The notes below the pieces were generated by a model. That model was given only the letters and a program-made list of their open reading frames with translations. It did not search any database and was not told the DNA's origin. The position numbers and the translations under genes were made by a program. From positions 1-43,419 of the forward strand of contig CALZIE010000005.1 of the NCBI GenBank assembly GCA_945787565.1: 43,419 nucleotides of DNA, read 5' to 3'. Origin of the DNA: an uncultured Lachnospiraceae bacterium. Its GTDB lineage: Bacteria > Bacillota > Clostridia > Lachnospirales > Lachnospiraceae. This document shows positions 24,613-33,519 of the stretch, piece after piece (positions within the stretch are counted from its first letter, which is position 1; each line of letters begins with the position of its first letter).

Positions 24613-24824
24613 ATGGACTCCTCAGGAGGGGAGGAGACAAAGGCAGAAGCGATTCGTTTCCGAAATGTCCGGCTCATGACGAATAAAAAACGTTCGTGTC
24701 TTTGCCTATCAGACAGCGTTTTTCTGTCTGATAGGCAAAAACACGAACGTTTTTTGTCCGCTCATGCGTCCGAACATTTGGAAACGAATCGCTTCTGCCT
24801 CCTCCCCTCCTGGGGCTCCTACAC
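24613..24824. repeat. Element B: dispersed structured palindrome, copy 2
   Basis: A 212-nt imperfect palindrome. The core (24657-24784, 128 nt) reads on the plus strand TTTCCGAAATG, then CATGACGAATAAAAAA, a variable stem (ACGTTCGTGTC), CAGACAG, a 9-nt loop, CTGTCTG, the returning stem, then TTTTTTGTCCGCTCATGCG and GAACATTTGGAAA. Outer arms (AGGAGGGGAGGAG and CAGAAGCGATTCG on the left, complements on the right) extend the pairing by about 35 bp and end in a GCTCCTACAC stretch shared with copy C. It is 22 nt upstream of the yhaM -35. The 143 nt to the next gene (24825-24967) hold nothing I recognise. Confidence 0.85.
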
Positions 24825-24967
24825 TAAACCTGCCTCTTCTTCTATTTTTTATTTTCTTCCGTCTACACTAATTTTCCTTAGATGGATTTTTTCATGATTC
24901 ATGATAAGTGAGGAAAGGGCTTCTTTGACGAAGTGGAAAGCTTAGATTACCTCTCCTTTTTTGTGAG

Positions 24968-25597
24968 CTAGTCTTCCTCAAGAGCGATCACTACGTTTGG
25001 GGTGATGATTTGAGGAATGGAAACTAGTGGGGTGGAGAAGATGACGACTAGGTTCTGGCAGGACAGAGAGTCACAGGTTCTGATGCCTAGTTCGTTGATT
25101 GTCCAGGTGTTGTTTGTGATGGATAGGGTTACTGTGGAATCTGGTGTGGTCAGATAGTAATTGAAATAATCGGCGATGATGTAACGGCCTGCTAAATTCA
25201 CAGCTAGGACGCGGATTGGATACTGCGGTGGATAGATCATTGGGATTGGTGCATCTGCTCTATAATATCCGGTTACTTCTGTGCCAACTTCAATTGGGAT
25301 ACAGTCTATAAATAGCGTGTTTTTGCTGACTCTGAATGTGACAATCTCATTGGAGTCATTCATAACCGTAAGAAGACAGAAATCTCTCCTGTCTGATCTT
25401 GATTCGGCAATACACTGGATATCCGTTACTGTTCCGGAAAAGAATTCAAATGCTGGTGTGGTGATTTTAATCTCAACACCGTTTTCCACAGTGGTACGGT
25501 CACAGTCTACCGCATCTGACGCAATGTCTGCCTGGTCATAGGAAACGGCATAGCGTGGATATCTTTCATAGCCGTAGGAAAAGGGATAAGGTTCCAT
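24968..25597 (-). CDS. Protein of unknown function, possible sporulation/spore-surface protein
   Basis: I do not recognise this 209-residue protein. It has no signal peptide or membrane helix. The N-terminus is tyrosine-rich (MEPYPFSYGYERYPRYAVSY), as in some coat or surface proteins. The middle region (about residues 45-125) is beta-rich with FFSGTVTDIQCIAESR, LLTVMNDSNEIVTFRVSK and GTEVTGYYRADAPIPMIYPP, which resembles an OB-type fold with a proline-rich end. The upstream region has CATAGTATA, a match to the sigma-K -10 pattern CATAnnnTA, and AAGGAGC as ribosome site. A sporulation role is inference from these features only. Confidence 0.55.
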   Translation of the reverse strand: MEPYPFSYGYERYPRYAVSYDQADIASDAVDCDRTTVENGVEIKITTPAFEFFSGTVTDIQCIAESRSDRRDFCLLTVMNDSNEIVTFRVSKNTLFIDCIPIEVGTEVTGYYRADAPIPMIYPPQYPIRVLAVNLAGRYIIADYFNYYLTTPDSTVTLSITNNTWTINELGIRTCDSLSCQNLVVIFSTPLVSIPQIITPNVVIALEED

Positions 25598-25659
25598 AAC
25601 TGCTCCTTAAAATATTTCGTATTCCCTTTATACTATGACGGCTCAACAAAAGAGTGCGG

Positions 25660-27000
25660 TTACTTCTTTTGCAGTGTTACCTGGAAGGTCATTTCCTTTA
25701 ATTCATTTTTGGAAATGCGGCTTACCTGCACTTTGATAATCTGCTTTGGCTCAAATGTGCTTAACATATTTGAGAAATTCGTGATTGACACTACACTATT
25801 ATCATTGATGGAGGTAATGATATCTCCCTGCTTGATACCTGCCTTAAATGCTGGGGAGTCTGCAAGCACTTCGGTTACATAGATGCCATTTTCTAATCCC
25901 TGTTCGTTTAATACACTCATTGGAACATCTTCCCCGCGGATTCCAAAGTATACTCTTTCTTCCTTATTGGCAAGCTTCTCGATCAGTCCTTTTAAACGGG
26001 ATATGCCGATTGCTGTGCTTAAGGTTTCATTGCCTTCTTCCTTAAGCGTTCTTGTGATAAGACCAATAATCTCGCCTTTCATATTCACAATAATGCCATC
26101 ACTATTCTCAGTAGTTATGATATCCATATTGAAAAGCTCTAACTTATTATCCGTCGTATAAATCATGCTTCCTTTGCTTGTCACTATTCCGATTTCCATA
26201 GAGCCTGCATATCCATTCGGACTTCCAAGCGCAATGATCGGTGTCCCCACTGATATGGAATAGGACTCCCCTAACACCGCTGTCTTAATCTGCGAAAGCT
26301 GCTGCTGAGGAATATCTTTTAACGGTACTGACACGACTGCCAGATTGCAATCCTCATCATAATCCCAAAGTTCCCCGGATACAATTGTGGCCGTACCAAA
26401 TGTGACTTCAATGTCATCTGCACTCTGAATCCGGTCGAAGCTCGTTAAGATTAATAAATCCACATTATTCTCACCAATTACAATACCGCTGGTGGACTTT
26501 CTTGTCTCATAAGTCTCATTAAACCAGTCCACGCCACTTTCTACCGCTGTTACCGTTACTAAGGAATATCCGACTGAAGTTGCTATTTTCTTCATCTCTC
26601 CAAGCACTTTCTCATAATCTGCAATGGTTGCATCCAATCTCTGCTCGATTACGGTTACTTCTTCTACTTTCTCTTCTGGCTCCGGCTTTGGTGTCGCGCT
26701 CAATGTTGGCAACACTTCCTGCTCTTCTTCATCCGGTGTTATACTTGCTTCAATTTCTTCTGGCCCCTTAGAAGGTATGGTAATCTGCTGCCGTTCCTCC
26801 ATATCCATTCCCAGTAGCCTTAACACCCAGGATTCTGATTTGATAAACACGACCCGTGCGATAATGCCAAATAAAACAGCAAGCACAATTGTCATCGCAA
26901 CTGCACTTGCTAATCGCTTCATTCGGTTTTTACGCCGCGGCACTACCTTCTCCTGTATAAACTGGAATTCTTTTTCTGGCTCATGATGATCCTTAACCAT
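25660..27000 (-). CDS. HtrA-like membrane protein with PDZ domain and a degenerate protease site
   Basis: The 446-residue protein has the layout of HtrA/DegP: cytoplasmic N-terminus, a membrane helix (about residues 30-53), an acidic Pro/Glu linker, a trypsin-like domain (about 140-340) and one PDZ domain (YFGIRGEDVP... AGIKQGDIITSINDNSV, about 350-445). The active site is not intact: ILTSFDRI stands where ILTNNHVV is usual (His replaced by Asp189), CNLAVV replaces TDLAVL (Asp replaced by Asn219) and NSDG replaces GNSGG (Ser300 kept, oxyanion glycine lost). It is therefore probably a non-catalytic scaffold or sensor. It follows a two-component system, which may control it. Confidence 0.85.
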   Translation of the reverse strand: MVKDHHEPEKEFQFIQEKVVPRRKNRMKRLASAVAMTIVLAVLFGIIARVVFIKSESWVLRLLGMDMEERQQITIPSKGPEEIEASITPDEEEQEVLPTLSATPKPEPEEKVEEVTVIEQRLDATIADYEKVLGEMKKIATSVGYSLVTVTAVESGVDWFNETYETRKSTSGIVIGENNVDLLILTSFDRIQSADDIEVTFGTATIVSGELWDYDEDCNLAVVSVPLKDIPQQQLSQIKTAVLGESYSISVGTPIIALGSPNGYAGSMEIGIVTSKGSMIYTTDNKLELFNMDIITTENSDGIIVNMKGEIIGLITRTLKEEGNETLSTAIGISRLKGLIEKLANKEERVYFGIRGEDVPMSVLNEQGLENGIYVTEVLADSPAFKAGIKQGDIITSINDNSVVSITNFSNMLSTFEPKQIIKVQVSRISKNELKEMTFQVTLQKK

Positions 27001-27191
27001 ATGTGTTCTCCTTATGCTTCTTTCTATACGAGCATTCCTTTTACACCCTATGTTGTTTTCTGTACATTTCTTTGCATCCCGTCAACATAATGTCTGCTTG
27101 TTTCTTCTGTTTTCTGTCTTGCATTCTTATTTTTTATACTAGCATGGACATATGAACAGACTATGAAGTTTCTGTAAACATTGAACGACTA

Positions 27192-28595
27192 TTATAGGTA
27201 ACTCTTTGACAGCGTGAAAATAAATTCTGTCCCCACGCCTTCTGTACTGACGACATTGATATTCTCGTTATGAGCAGTAATGATATCTTTCGTAATAGAA
27301 AGACCAAGTCCTGTCCCTTTCTTGTCTTTCCCTCTTGATGCATCTGTTTTATAAAAACGTTCCCAGATCCGCTTAATGCTCTCTTTCGGTATTCCGATTC
27401 CATAATCTTTTACGCCAATAAAGACTTTGCTTCCTTTTTCCTCGGTGGTCACTTTAATGACCGAATCCGGATTGCTGAACTTGATCGCATTATCGATCAG
27501 ATTATAAAGCACCTGCTGAATCTTATCCACATCCGCATCCACATACATCTCTTTAGCTCCAAATAATAGGTTCAGCTGAATCTTCTTCTTTTTGCATAGC
27601 CCTTCAAAAGTCGCCGCTGTTCTGCGTATCACCTCATTGATATCAAAGGTGGTGATATCTAACATCGATCCATTATTCTCAAAACTATTTAACGCTAACA
27701 GATTGGTCGTAAGCTTTGTCAGACGTTCGGATTCAAACAGAATAATATCCAGATACTTATTCTGCATCTCATACGGAATCGTCCCGTCAATAATGGCTTC
27801 TGCATATCCCTTGATGGAAGTTAAAGGGCTTCTGAAATCATGGGATATGTTCCCTACGAATTTCTTCTGATAATCATCCAGATTCTTTAACTCACCGGAC
27901 ATATAGGTGATCAGATTTGCTAAATCCCGATATTCATCGTGGGAATAAATTTTCATCTTTGTCTCAAAGTTTCCCTTTGTATACTCTTTTGTGGTATAAA
28001 TCATTTTTCTTACCGGTCTTACGGTAATCGCGTAAATGTAAGCGAATACAGCAAGCAAGATTAGAAGGAAAATCAGATAACAGATATTGATGAAATCCAG
28101 ATAATATACACTTTCATTCCGAATTCCTTCCATTGAAGTGTGAATGCATACATATCCTTTCACTGAATAGTTGAATGGAATCGGTACATTCACGCTTAAC
28201 ATTGGTTCTGTAAAGATTCCTTTAAAATACACATCCTTTACACATCCCTGATCTAAGAAATTCTCATCTAACTCATTTACATTATAGCCTTTGGCCCTGC
28301 TTTTTGTATCCGCGATAATAACACCGCTGTTGTCCACAATCCAGATTCTTGTATCTAGAAATGTGTCGATGGTCCGAAGCTGAATAATCATATCATTTAA
28401 GGACAGCTGGGATTTATAATAGCTCGTCGCATACTCGGTTACGATTAAAGATGCTTCGTTATATAAAATATCCTCTTTTTTCTCGATTAATTTACTTTCT
28501 AGCCTGTTAACTCCATATGTATTTAAAAGTACAAACATCGAAACTGCAGCAAATAGGTAACAGACTGCTAATTTAATCAATACCCTTCTTTTCAT
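27192..28595 (-). CDS. Sensor histidine kinase
   Basis: Membrane kinase partner of the response regulator 9 nt upstream. The 467 residues comprise membrane helix 1 (about 7-28), an extracellular sensor region (about 30-165), helix 2 (about 168-190), HAMP, the phosphoacceptor NISHDFRSPLTSIKGYAEAI cut at His252 (SHDFRSPLTS), and an ATPase domain with the N box (QQVLYNLIDNAIKF), G1 (VKDYGIGIP) and G2 (KGTGLGLSI) boxes. The domain order and extracellular fold suggest a PhoR/WalK-like class, but the signal is unknown. Probably regulates envelope or stress genes, perhaps the HtrA-like gene downstream. Confidence 0.93.
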   Translation of the reverse strand: MKRRVLIKLAVCYLFAAVSMFVLLNTYGVNRLESKLIEKKEDILYNEASLIVTEYATSYYKSQLSLNDMIIQLRTIDTFLDTRIWIVDNSGVIIADTKSRAKGYNVNELDENFLDQGCVKDVYFKGIFTEPMLSVNVPIPFNYSVKGYVCIHTSMEGIRNESVYYLDFINICYLIFLLILLAVFAYIYAITVRPVRKMIYTTKEYTKGNFETKMKIYSHDEYRDLANLITYMSGELKNLDDYQKKFVGNISHDFRSPLTSIKGYAEAIIDGTIPYEMQNKYLDIILFESERLTKLTTNLLALNSFENNGSMLDITTFDINEVIRRTAATFEGLCKKKKIQLNLLFGAKEMYVDADVDKIQQVLYNLIDNAIKFSNPDSVIKVTTEEKGSKVFIGVKDYGIGIPKESIKRIWERFYKTDASRGKDKKGTGLGLSITKDIITAHNENINVVSTEGVGTEFIFTLSKSYL

Positions 28596-28604
28596 GGCTG
28601 CATC

Positions 28605-29315
28605 CTAACTTTTCTTCCAGTCAAATTTATAACCAATCCCCCACACCGTTGATAACTTCCATGCTGGATGGTCTTTGATCTTCTCTCTCAGACGTTTAAT
28701 ATGTACATCAACCGTTCTTGTATCTCCGATATACTCATAGCCCCACAGCTTATCTAACAGCTGTTCTCTTGTAAATACCTGATTTGGGTGAGACGCTAAG
28801 AAATAAAACAATTCCAATTCTTTTGGAGGCATATCGATATTCTTTCCATAGTATACAACAGAATAATTGGACTGATTGATTACCAGATCCGGATAGGCTA
28901 CAAACTCACCTTTTTCCTCTATCTCCTCTGTAGCTGCTACCGTCGGCTGGAATCTTCTTAACACGGCTTTTACCCTTGCCACTAGCTCTTTTGAATCAAA
29001 CGGCTTGATCATATAGTCGTCTGCCCCAAGTTCAAGCCCTAATACCTTATCAAAAATCTCTCCCTTTGCTGATAACATAATGATTGGTACCGAAGAAGTC
29101 TTTCTGATCTGACGACATACCTCATATCCGTCAATTCCCGGAAGCATCAGATCGAGAAGGATTAGATTCGGACGGTACGTCTCAAACTGACGCACCGCCT
29201 CCTCTCCATCATCCACGATTAACGTATCATAGCACTCCTTCATCAAATAAAGAGAAATCAGCTCTGCGATATTCGCATCATCATCTACTATCATAATCTT
29301 CTGCTTTACTGCCAT
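28605..29315 (-). CDS. OmpR-family response regulator
   Basis: The 236-residue DNA-binding regulator has a receiver domain with Asp11/Asp12 and phosphoacceptor Asp55 (LILLDLMLPG), the conserved Lys of MLSAKGE near 105, and a winged-helix domain (about 135-230: FYFLASHPNQVFTREQLLDKLWG and RTVDVHIKRLREKI). It is paired with the kinase 9 nt downstream. It follows mutS2 by 32 nt, so mutS2, the regulator and the kinase are likely cotranscribed in part. Confidence 0.94.
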   Translation of the reverse strand: MAVKQKIMIVDDDANIAELISLYLMKECYDTLIVDDGEEAVRQFETYRPNLILLDLMLPGIDGYEVCRQIRKTSSVPIIMLSAKGEIFDKVLGLELGADDYMIKPFDSKELVARVKAVLRRFQPTVAATEEIEEKGEFVAYPDLVINQSNYSVVYYGKNIDMPPKELELFYFLASHPNQVFTREQLLDKLWGYEYIGDTRTVDVHIKRLREKIKDHPAWKLSTVWGIGYKFDWKKS

Positions 29316-29347
29316 ACCTTCTCCTCATCTTTCCTAAATTCGAAGTA

Positions 29348-31741
29348 CTACTTAAACTCTACAATCGTAACTCCGTGATCGCCTTCCCCAAATCCGCCGA
29401 CACGGTAGCTCTTTACATAATTCGTTCGCTTTAATTGTGCGTGTACCGCTTCTTTAAGCGCTCCTGTTCCTCTTCCGTGGATGATTGTCACCTTTGGAAG
29501 ATGTGCTAAATAAGCATCATCTAAATATTTATCTACAAGCGGAAGCGCTTCATCTACACGCTTTCCAATAATATTTAATTCTGGGCTGATTGCCATAGAC
29601 TTTGACATACGGATCTTCCCGCTCTGTGTCTTTGTCATATTCGGTGCTGTGATTGTTTCTTCATCCACAAGCTCTAAATCCTTGATATTAACTAACGAAC
29701 GAAGAATACCCATCTGCACATATAAGTCTCCCTTTGCATTTGGAAGGGTGCTTACGGTTCCCTTTAAGTTCAGACTTAATACGTTAACAGTATCCCCAAG
29801 CTTAAAGTCGCCAACATCATGTTTCTTCTTATTCTTTTTGGCCTTAACCGCAAGCTTCTGATCCTTCTCACCAAGCCTTTCACGAAGGGCATGGCGTTCA
29901 TTTTCCATATCCTTGCCGATTCCGCCTTCTTTGCTCCACTTATTGTACTTGCGGATCGTCTCGTCAGCATAATCCTTAGCTTCCTGTAAAATCTCTCTTG
30001 CACGCTCATTGGCGTCACGTAAGATGCGGTCCTTTGCAGAATCGATTTTATCATTCTTCTGCTCTAATTTCTTCTTAAGCTCTTCTACTTCTTTCTTATA
30101 AGCGGCAGTGATTTCTTTTTCCCTCTCAATTTCAATACGGGTTGCTTCTAAGTTAGAGATCACATCTTCAAAGCTTTCATCCTTCGTTCCGATGAATTCT
30201 CTTGCCTGATCAATAATAAAGTCTGGAAGTCCAAGTTTTGAGGAAATGGCAAATGCATTACTCTTTCCCGGAATACCGATTAATAAACGGTAAGTCGGGC
30301 GAAGTGTCTCTAGGCTAAACTCACAGCATGCATTGGATACGCCTTCTGTCGACAGCGCATAAACCTTAAGCTCACTATAATGAGTGGTAGCCATGGTACG
30401 GATTTTACGCTTATGCAGATAAGATAAGATGGACGTCGCTAACGCCGCGCCTTCGGTCGGGTCAGTACCTGCTCCAAGCTCATCGAACAGCACTAAGCAG
30501 TTTTCATTTACATGTTTTAAAATAGAAACGGTATTCGTCATATGAGAAGAGAATGTACTAAGACTCTGCTCAATGCTCTGCTCATCCCCGATATCCGCGA
30601 ATACTTCATCAAAGATACCAAGTTCTGAACCGTCAAATGCCGGAATATGAAGACCTGCCTGACCCATTAAAGTAAATAATCCTACCGTCTTTAAGGATAC
30701 GGTCTTACCACCTGTATTCGGACCGGTGATTACAAGCTGATCGAACTCATCCCCCAGATAAATATCAATTGGAACCACCACCTTTGGATCAATAAGCGGA
30801 TGACGTCCCTTTTTAATATTGATATAGCGACGGTCATTGAATTTCGGCTCACTTGCCTTCATCACTTTACTTAACTGTGCTCTTGCAAAAATAAAGTCAA
30901 ATTCTGCGAGAGTCTGTAAGTTGAATTTCAGATTCTCGGTTTCTGCGGCTACAAGGTTACTAAGTGCCTGCAGAACCTTCTCAATTTCTTCCCGTTCCTT
31001 AATTGCTAACTCTGCTAATTCATTGTTTAACTTCACAACAGCCATTGGTTCAATGAATGCAGTCGAACCGGTGGATGACTGGTCATGGATCATACCGCCG
31101 AAGGAATTCTTATATTCCTGTTTTACTGGCAGACAATAACGTCCGTTTCTCATGGTGACGATTGCATCCTGTAACATCGTTCTTGAAGCAGAGCTTGTTA
31201 CAATGGCATTTAACTGTTCATGCACCTTGTCATTGGTGATTTTAATCTGTCTTCTAACGCTCTTTAAACCGGCGCTTGCACCGTCAGCGATCTCTTCTTC
31301 TGAAATAATACATCTTAAAATCTCATTGTTAATTGGAGAAAGCGGCTCTAATAAGGAGAAACGTTCTGTTAAGCTGTCTCCTTCTTCCTCTCCATCTTCC
31401 TCCTCTGCTTTTTTGCTGCTGTTTCCGTAATTCTTTGCGCGAAGTGTTGCTGTTAATACCGAACTGATTTTTAGTAATTCCCCAGCGCCAAGTGTTGCTC
31501 CTACTTCTAAACGAATGATGGATGCCCGGATATCCGGAATCCCGCTAAAAGATAGACTCCCTTTTGCAAAGATTCTTGCAAGCGCATCGGACGTCTCTTT
31601 CTGCATCGCTTTGATTGCTTCTATGTTGTTAAGCGGAAGCAGATGAGCGCACTTTTCCTTACCTAACACGGAACCTGCCATTCCTGCTAGTCTTTCGATG
31701 ATTTTATTATACTCTAATGTCTTTAACGCTTTTTCATTCAT
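29348..31741 (-). CDS. mutS2: Endonuclease MutS2
   Basis: Homologue of mismatch protein MutS that acts against recombination and in Gram-positive bacteria also rescues collided ribosomes. The 797 residues show the core ATPase with Walker A GPNTGGKT (about residue 338), Walker B/signature LFDELGAGTDPTEGAALA, a long coiled-coil helical region (about 515-630) and a C-terminal Smr domain (about 720-797) with VTIIHGRGTGALKEAV. It lacks the mismatch-recognition domain, which is the MutS2 feature. AAGAGGG precedes the start. Confidence 0.95.
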   Translation of the reverse strand: MNEKALKTLEYNKIIERLAGMAGSVLGKEKCAHLLPLNNIEAIKAMQKETSDALARIFAKGSLSFSGIPDIRASIIRLEVGATLGAGELLKISSVLTATLRAKNYGNSSKKAEEEDGEEEGDSLTERFSLLEPLSPINNEILRCIISEEEIADGASAGLKSVRRQIKITNDKVHEQLNAIVTSSASRTMLQDAIVTMRNGRYCLPVKQEYKNSFGGMIHDQSSTGSTAFIEPMAVVKLNNELAELAIKEREEIEKVLQALSNLVAAETENLKFNLQTLAEFDFIFARAQLSKVMKASEPKFNDRRYINIKKGRHPLIDPKVVVPIDIYLGDEFDQLVITGPNTGGKTVSLKTVGLFTLMGQAGLHIPAFDGSELGIFDEVFADIGDEQSIEQSLSTFSSHMTNTVSILKHVNENCLVLFDELGAGTDPTEGAALATSILSYLHKRKIRTMATTHYSELKVYALSTEGVSNACCEFSLETLRPTYRLLIGIPGKSNAFAISSKLGLPDFIIDQAREFIGTKDESFEDVISNLEATRIEIEREKEITAAYKKEVEELKKKLEQKNDKIDSAKDRILRDANERAREILQEAKDYADETIRKYNKWSKEGGIGKDMENERHALRERLGEKDQKLAVKAKKNKKKHDVGDFKLGDTVNVLSLNLKGTVSTLPNAKGDLYVQMGILRSLVNIKDLELVDEETITAPNMTKTQSGKIRMSKSMAISPELNIIGKRVDEALPLVDKYLDDAYLAHLPKVTIIHGRGTGALKEAVHAQLKRTNYVKSYRVGGFGEGDHGVTIVEFK

Positions 31742-31940
31742 GCTTTTACCCTCTTATATTTGGACAGTCCACAGTGGCTGTTCCTCCGATTTGCTGATCT
31801 CCCTCTATTTTACATGATTTCCCCAAAAAATAAAATACTTATCGCAAATTATGTAGGGGCAGATACGAAAGAGTGAACAAAAGTAAAGGCTAGGGAGAAC
31901 ATGTGAGAGGCCGTGGCTGGATTTTAAGATAGTAAAATGC

Positions 31941-32017
31941 AAAAAGCACCTGCCACTGCATCTTTCTCCTTGTAGTTAACTAGGTTAGACGAGGAAGAAA
32001 CATGTAGTCGCAAGTGC
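31941..32017 (-). terminator. Long imperfect hairpin terminator after trmL
   Basis: A hairpin with arms of about 35 nt (GCACTTGC...  ending GCAGGTGC, 31946-32017) has several mismatches along both arms and is followed on the minus strand by five T. An outer ATGCA/TGCAT repeat extends the pairing. It starts about 95 nt past the trmL stop and lies in the 371-nt gap before mutS2. The rest of this gap shows only a GGACAGTCCACAGTGGCTGTTCC-like short hairpin (about 31763-31785) in the mutS2 leader. No gene is visible. Confidence 0.65.
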
Positions 32018-32112
32018 AGTATTAGTTTATCCGAGATGGTGTTTTTTATGCATGATATTCTCTATACATGGATTTTTTACACCAAAAGTTCTTTTTGACG
32101 GATGATAATGTT

Positions 32113-32616
32113 TTATTTTGCTTCGGACCAGGAGTGGTGGTGAAGTTCGCCCTGAAGACGCATGTGGTCGAAATTATTCTGGCGGAGGGCTTCGTATAGA
32201 ACGATGGCTACGGAATTGCCCAGGTTAAGGGAACGGATATCTCCGATCATTGGGATTCGGATGGCGGTTTCTTTATGTTCTAATAGAATTTCCTCTGGAA
32301 TACCGGCGCTTTCTTTACCAAACATGATGTAGGCATTTGGCTCATAGCTGACTTCTGTGTATACATTAGGCGCTTTGGTTGTCGCCATGTAAATCTTCGC
32401 ATCTGGATTCTTGTCTAAGAAATCCTGCCAGTTATCATATACGGTTACGTCAAGATCTTTCCAGTAATCAAGACCTGCTCTTCTAATTTCTTTTTCATTT
32501 AGGCGGAATCCTAATGGTTCAATTAAATGCAGTCTTGTTCCTGTTGCTACACAGGTACGTCCAATATTTCCTGTATTCGCTGGAATCTCTGGCTCAAATA
32601 ATACAATGTTCATCAT
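32113..32616 (-). CDS. trmL: tRNA (cytidine/uridine-2'-O-)-methyltransferase TrmL
   Basis: SPOUT-class methyltransferase that modifies the wobble ribose (position 34) of certain leucine tRNAs. The 167-residue length is typical. The family blocks are NIVLFEPEIPANTGNIGRTC (N-terminus), GLDYWKDLDV, FGKESAGIPEEIL and the knot region IPMIGDIRSLNLGNSVAIVLYE cut at IRSLNLGNSVAI. The double ATG at the start allows a one-residue difference. It is monocistronic and may act on the tRNA-Leu type encoded at 39929. Confidence 0.92.
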   Translation of the reverse strand: MMNIVLFEPEIPANTGNIGRTCVATGTRLHLIEPLGFRLNEKEIRRAGLDYWKDLDVTVYDNWQDFLDKNPDAKIYMATTKAPNVYTEVSYEPNAYIMFGKESAGIPEEILLEHKETAIRIPMIGDIRSLNLGNSVAIVLYEALRQNNFDHMRLQGELHHHSWSEAK

Positions 32617-32764
32617 AATCCATATTTCCTTTCAAAAATAAATACTCTTTCTCTATTTTAGACCTTTTTTCAAGATTTCGCACTATATTTATATAAAAAA
32701 CCGACATTCTCTTATGGTTCTATCCTATTTTTTATCTGCTTCCAGATGAAGCGTCCATCTACAT

Positions 32765-32799
32765 AAAAATGCCCTCCGGTTTTGATCGGAGGGCGTTTT
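32765..32799 (-). terminator. Terminator after cheX
   Basis: ATGCCCTCCG pairs with CGGAGGGCGT around an 8-nt loop, followed on the minus strand by TTTTT. It starts two bases past the cheX stop. Confidence 0.85.
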
Positions 32800-32801
32800 G
32801 A

Positions 32802-33269
32802 TTAGCTTGCAAGAGCAATATTAATTTCAATTACTTTATCTTCGTCATATACCAGTGGAACGCAGATGTTGGTTGCAAAACTATTAGAGAAATTTACTGG
32901 GCCTCTACACAGTGTTGGTGGTGTAATATCAATTACGATTCCGCTATTAGAAAATACCGTTGCTGTATTTCCAAGGATCATATTACATAATTCACTGATC
33001 GCGCTCTGTGACAACTCGTTTAACTCCTCCATCTGCATCATGCACATCTTAGATGCAATATCTAATGCTACCCCATTTTTGAATTCTAAGATAACCTGTC
33101 CTTTGATCTCACCTGTAACTCCAAGCATGATTAATAAAAGATCTTCTCCAAACTCTGTTGTCTTTAAATACGGTTTTCCTACCTTTGCATCAATCATTAC
33201 AAAATCCTTTAATACTTTGGTCGATGCCATTAGGAATGGATTGATATATTCTGCGTTCATACCCGCCAT
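32802..33269 (-). CDS. cheX: Chemotaxis phosphatase CheX family
   Basis: Small phosphatase that removes phosphate from CheY-P to reset chemotaxis signalling. The 155-residue protein has the CheC/CheX motif with Glu and Asn on one helix (SAISELCNMILGNTATVFSN, about residues 88-107) and MLGVTGEIKGQVILEF. The length and single motif point to CheX more than CheC. AGGAGG is 7 nt upstream of the start. Together with the chemoreceptor at 4287 it suggests a motile organism. Confidence 0.85.
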   Translation of the reverse strand: MAGMNAEYINPFLMASTKVLKDFVMIDAKVGKPYLKTTEFGEDLLLIMLGVTGEIKGQVILEFKNGVALDIASKMCMMQMEELNELSQSAISELCNMILGNTATVFSNSGIVIDITPPTLCRGPVNFSNSFATNICVPLVYDEDKVIEINIALAS

Positions 33270-33306
33270 CTTACTTCCTCCTATGTATATTACCTGTACA
33301 ATCCGC

Positions 33307-33333
33307 CATTCGGCCTGTGTGTCTTATTTTTTC
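33307..33333 (-). promoter_or_regulatory. Possible sigma-D promoter of cheX
   Basis: On the minus strand GAAA and GCCGAATG are separated by 15 nt, near the sigma-D pattern TAAA-N15-GCCGATAA. The -10 lies 38 nt upstream of the start. The rest of the 303-nt gap holds no gene. Confidence 0.4.
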
Positions 33334-33519
33334 TGCTATTTGTATACTCTCTAAATGCCATGACAGCATTCTTTCACTTATATAAAATTGTATCATACTC
33401 TGTCATTCTATTTCAACCCATTTTCACATTTTCTGTACCTTTTGGTAATCTATTTCATACTTTATTGATGAAAAACAGTGATTTAAAATAATCGATCTGA
33501 CCAGGCAATACGAAAGGAA

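Noticed and set aside
24310-24897. 195-residue plus-strand frame running through element B
   Set aside because: It overlaps yhaM and its promoter on the opposite strand and the palindrome itself, with no ribosome site.
31941-32070. Possible T-box or other riboswitch before mutS2
   Set aside because: No T-box sequence or known riboswitch core was found, and the T tract follows the hairpin downstream of trmL, fitting a terminator.
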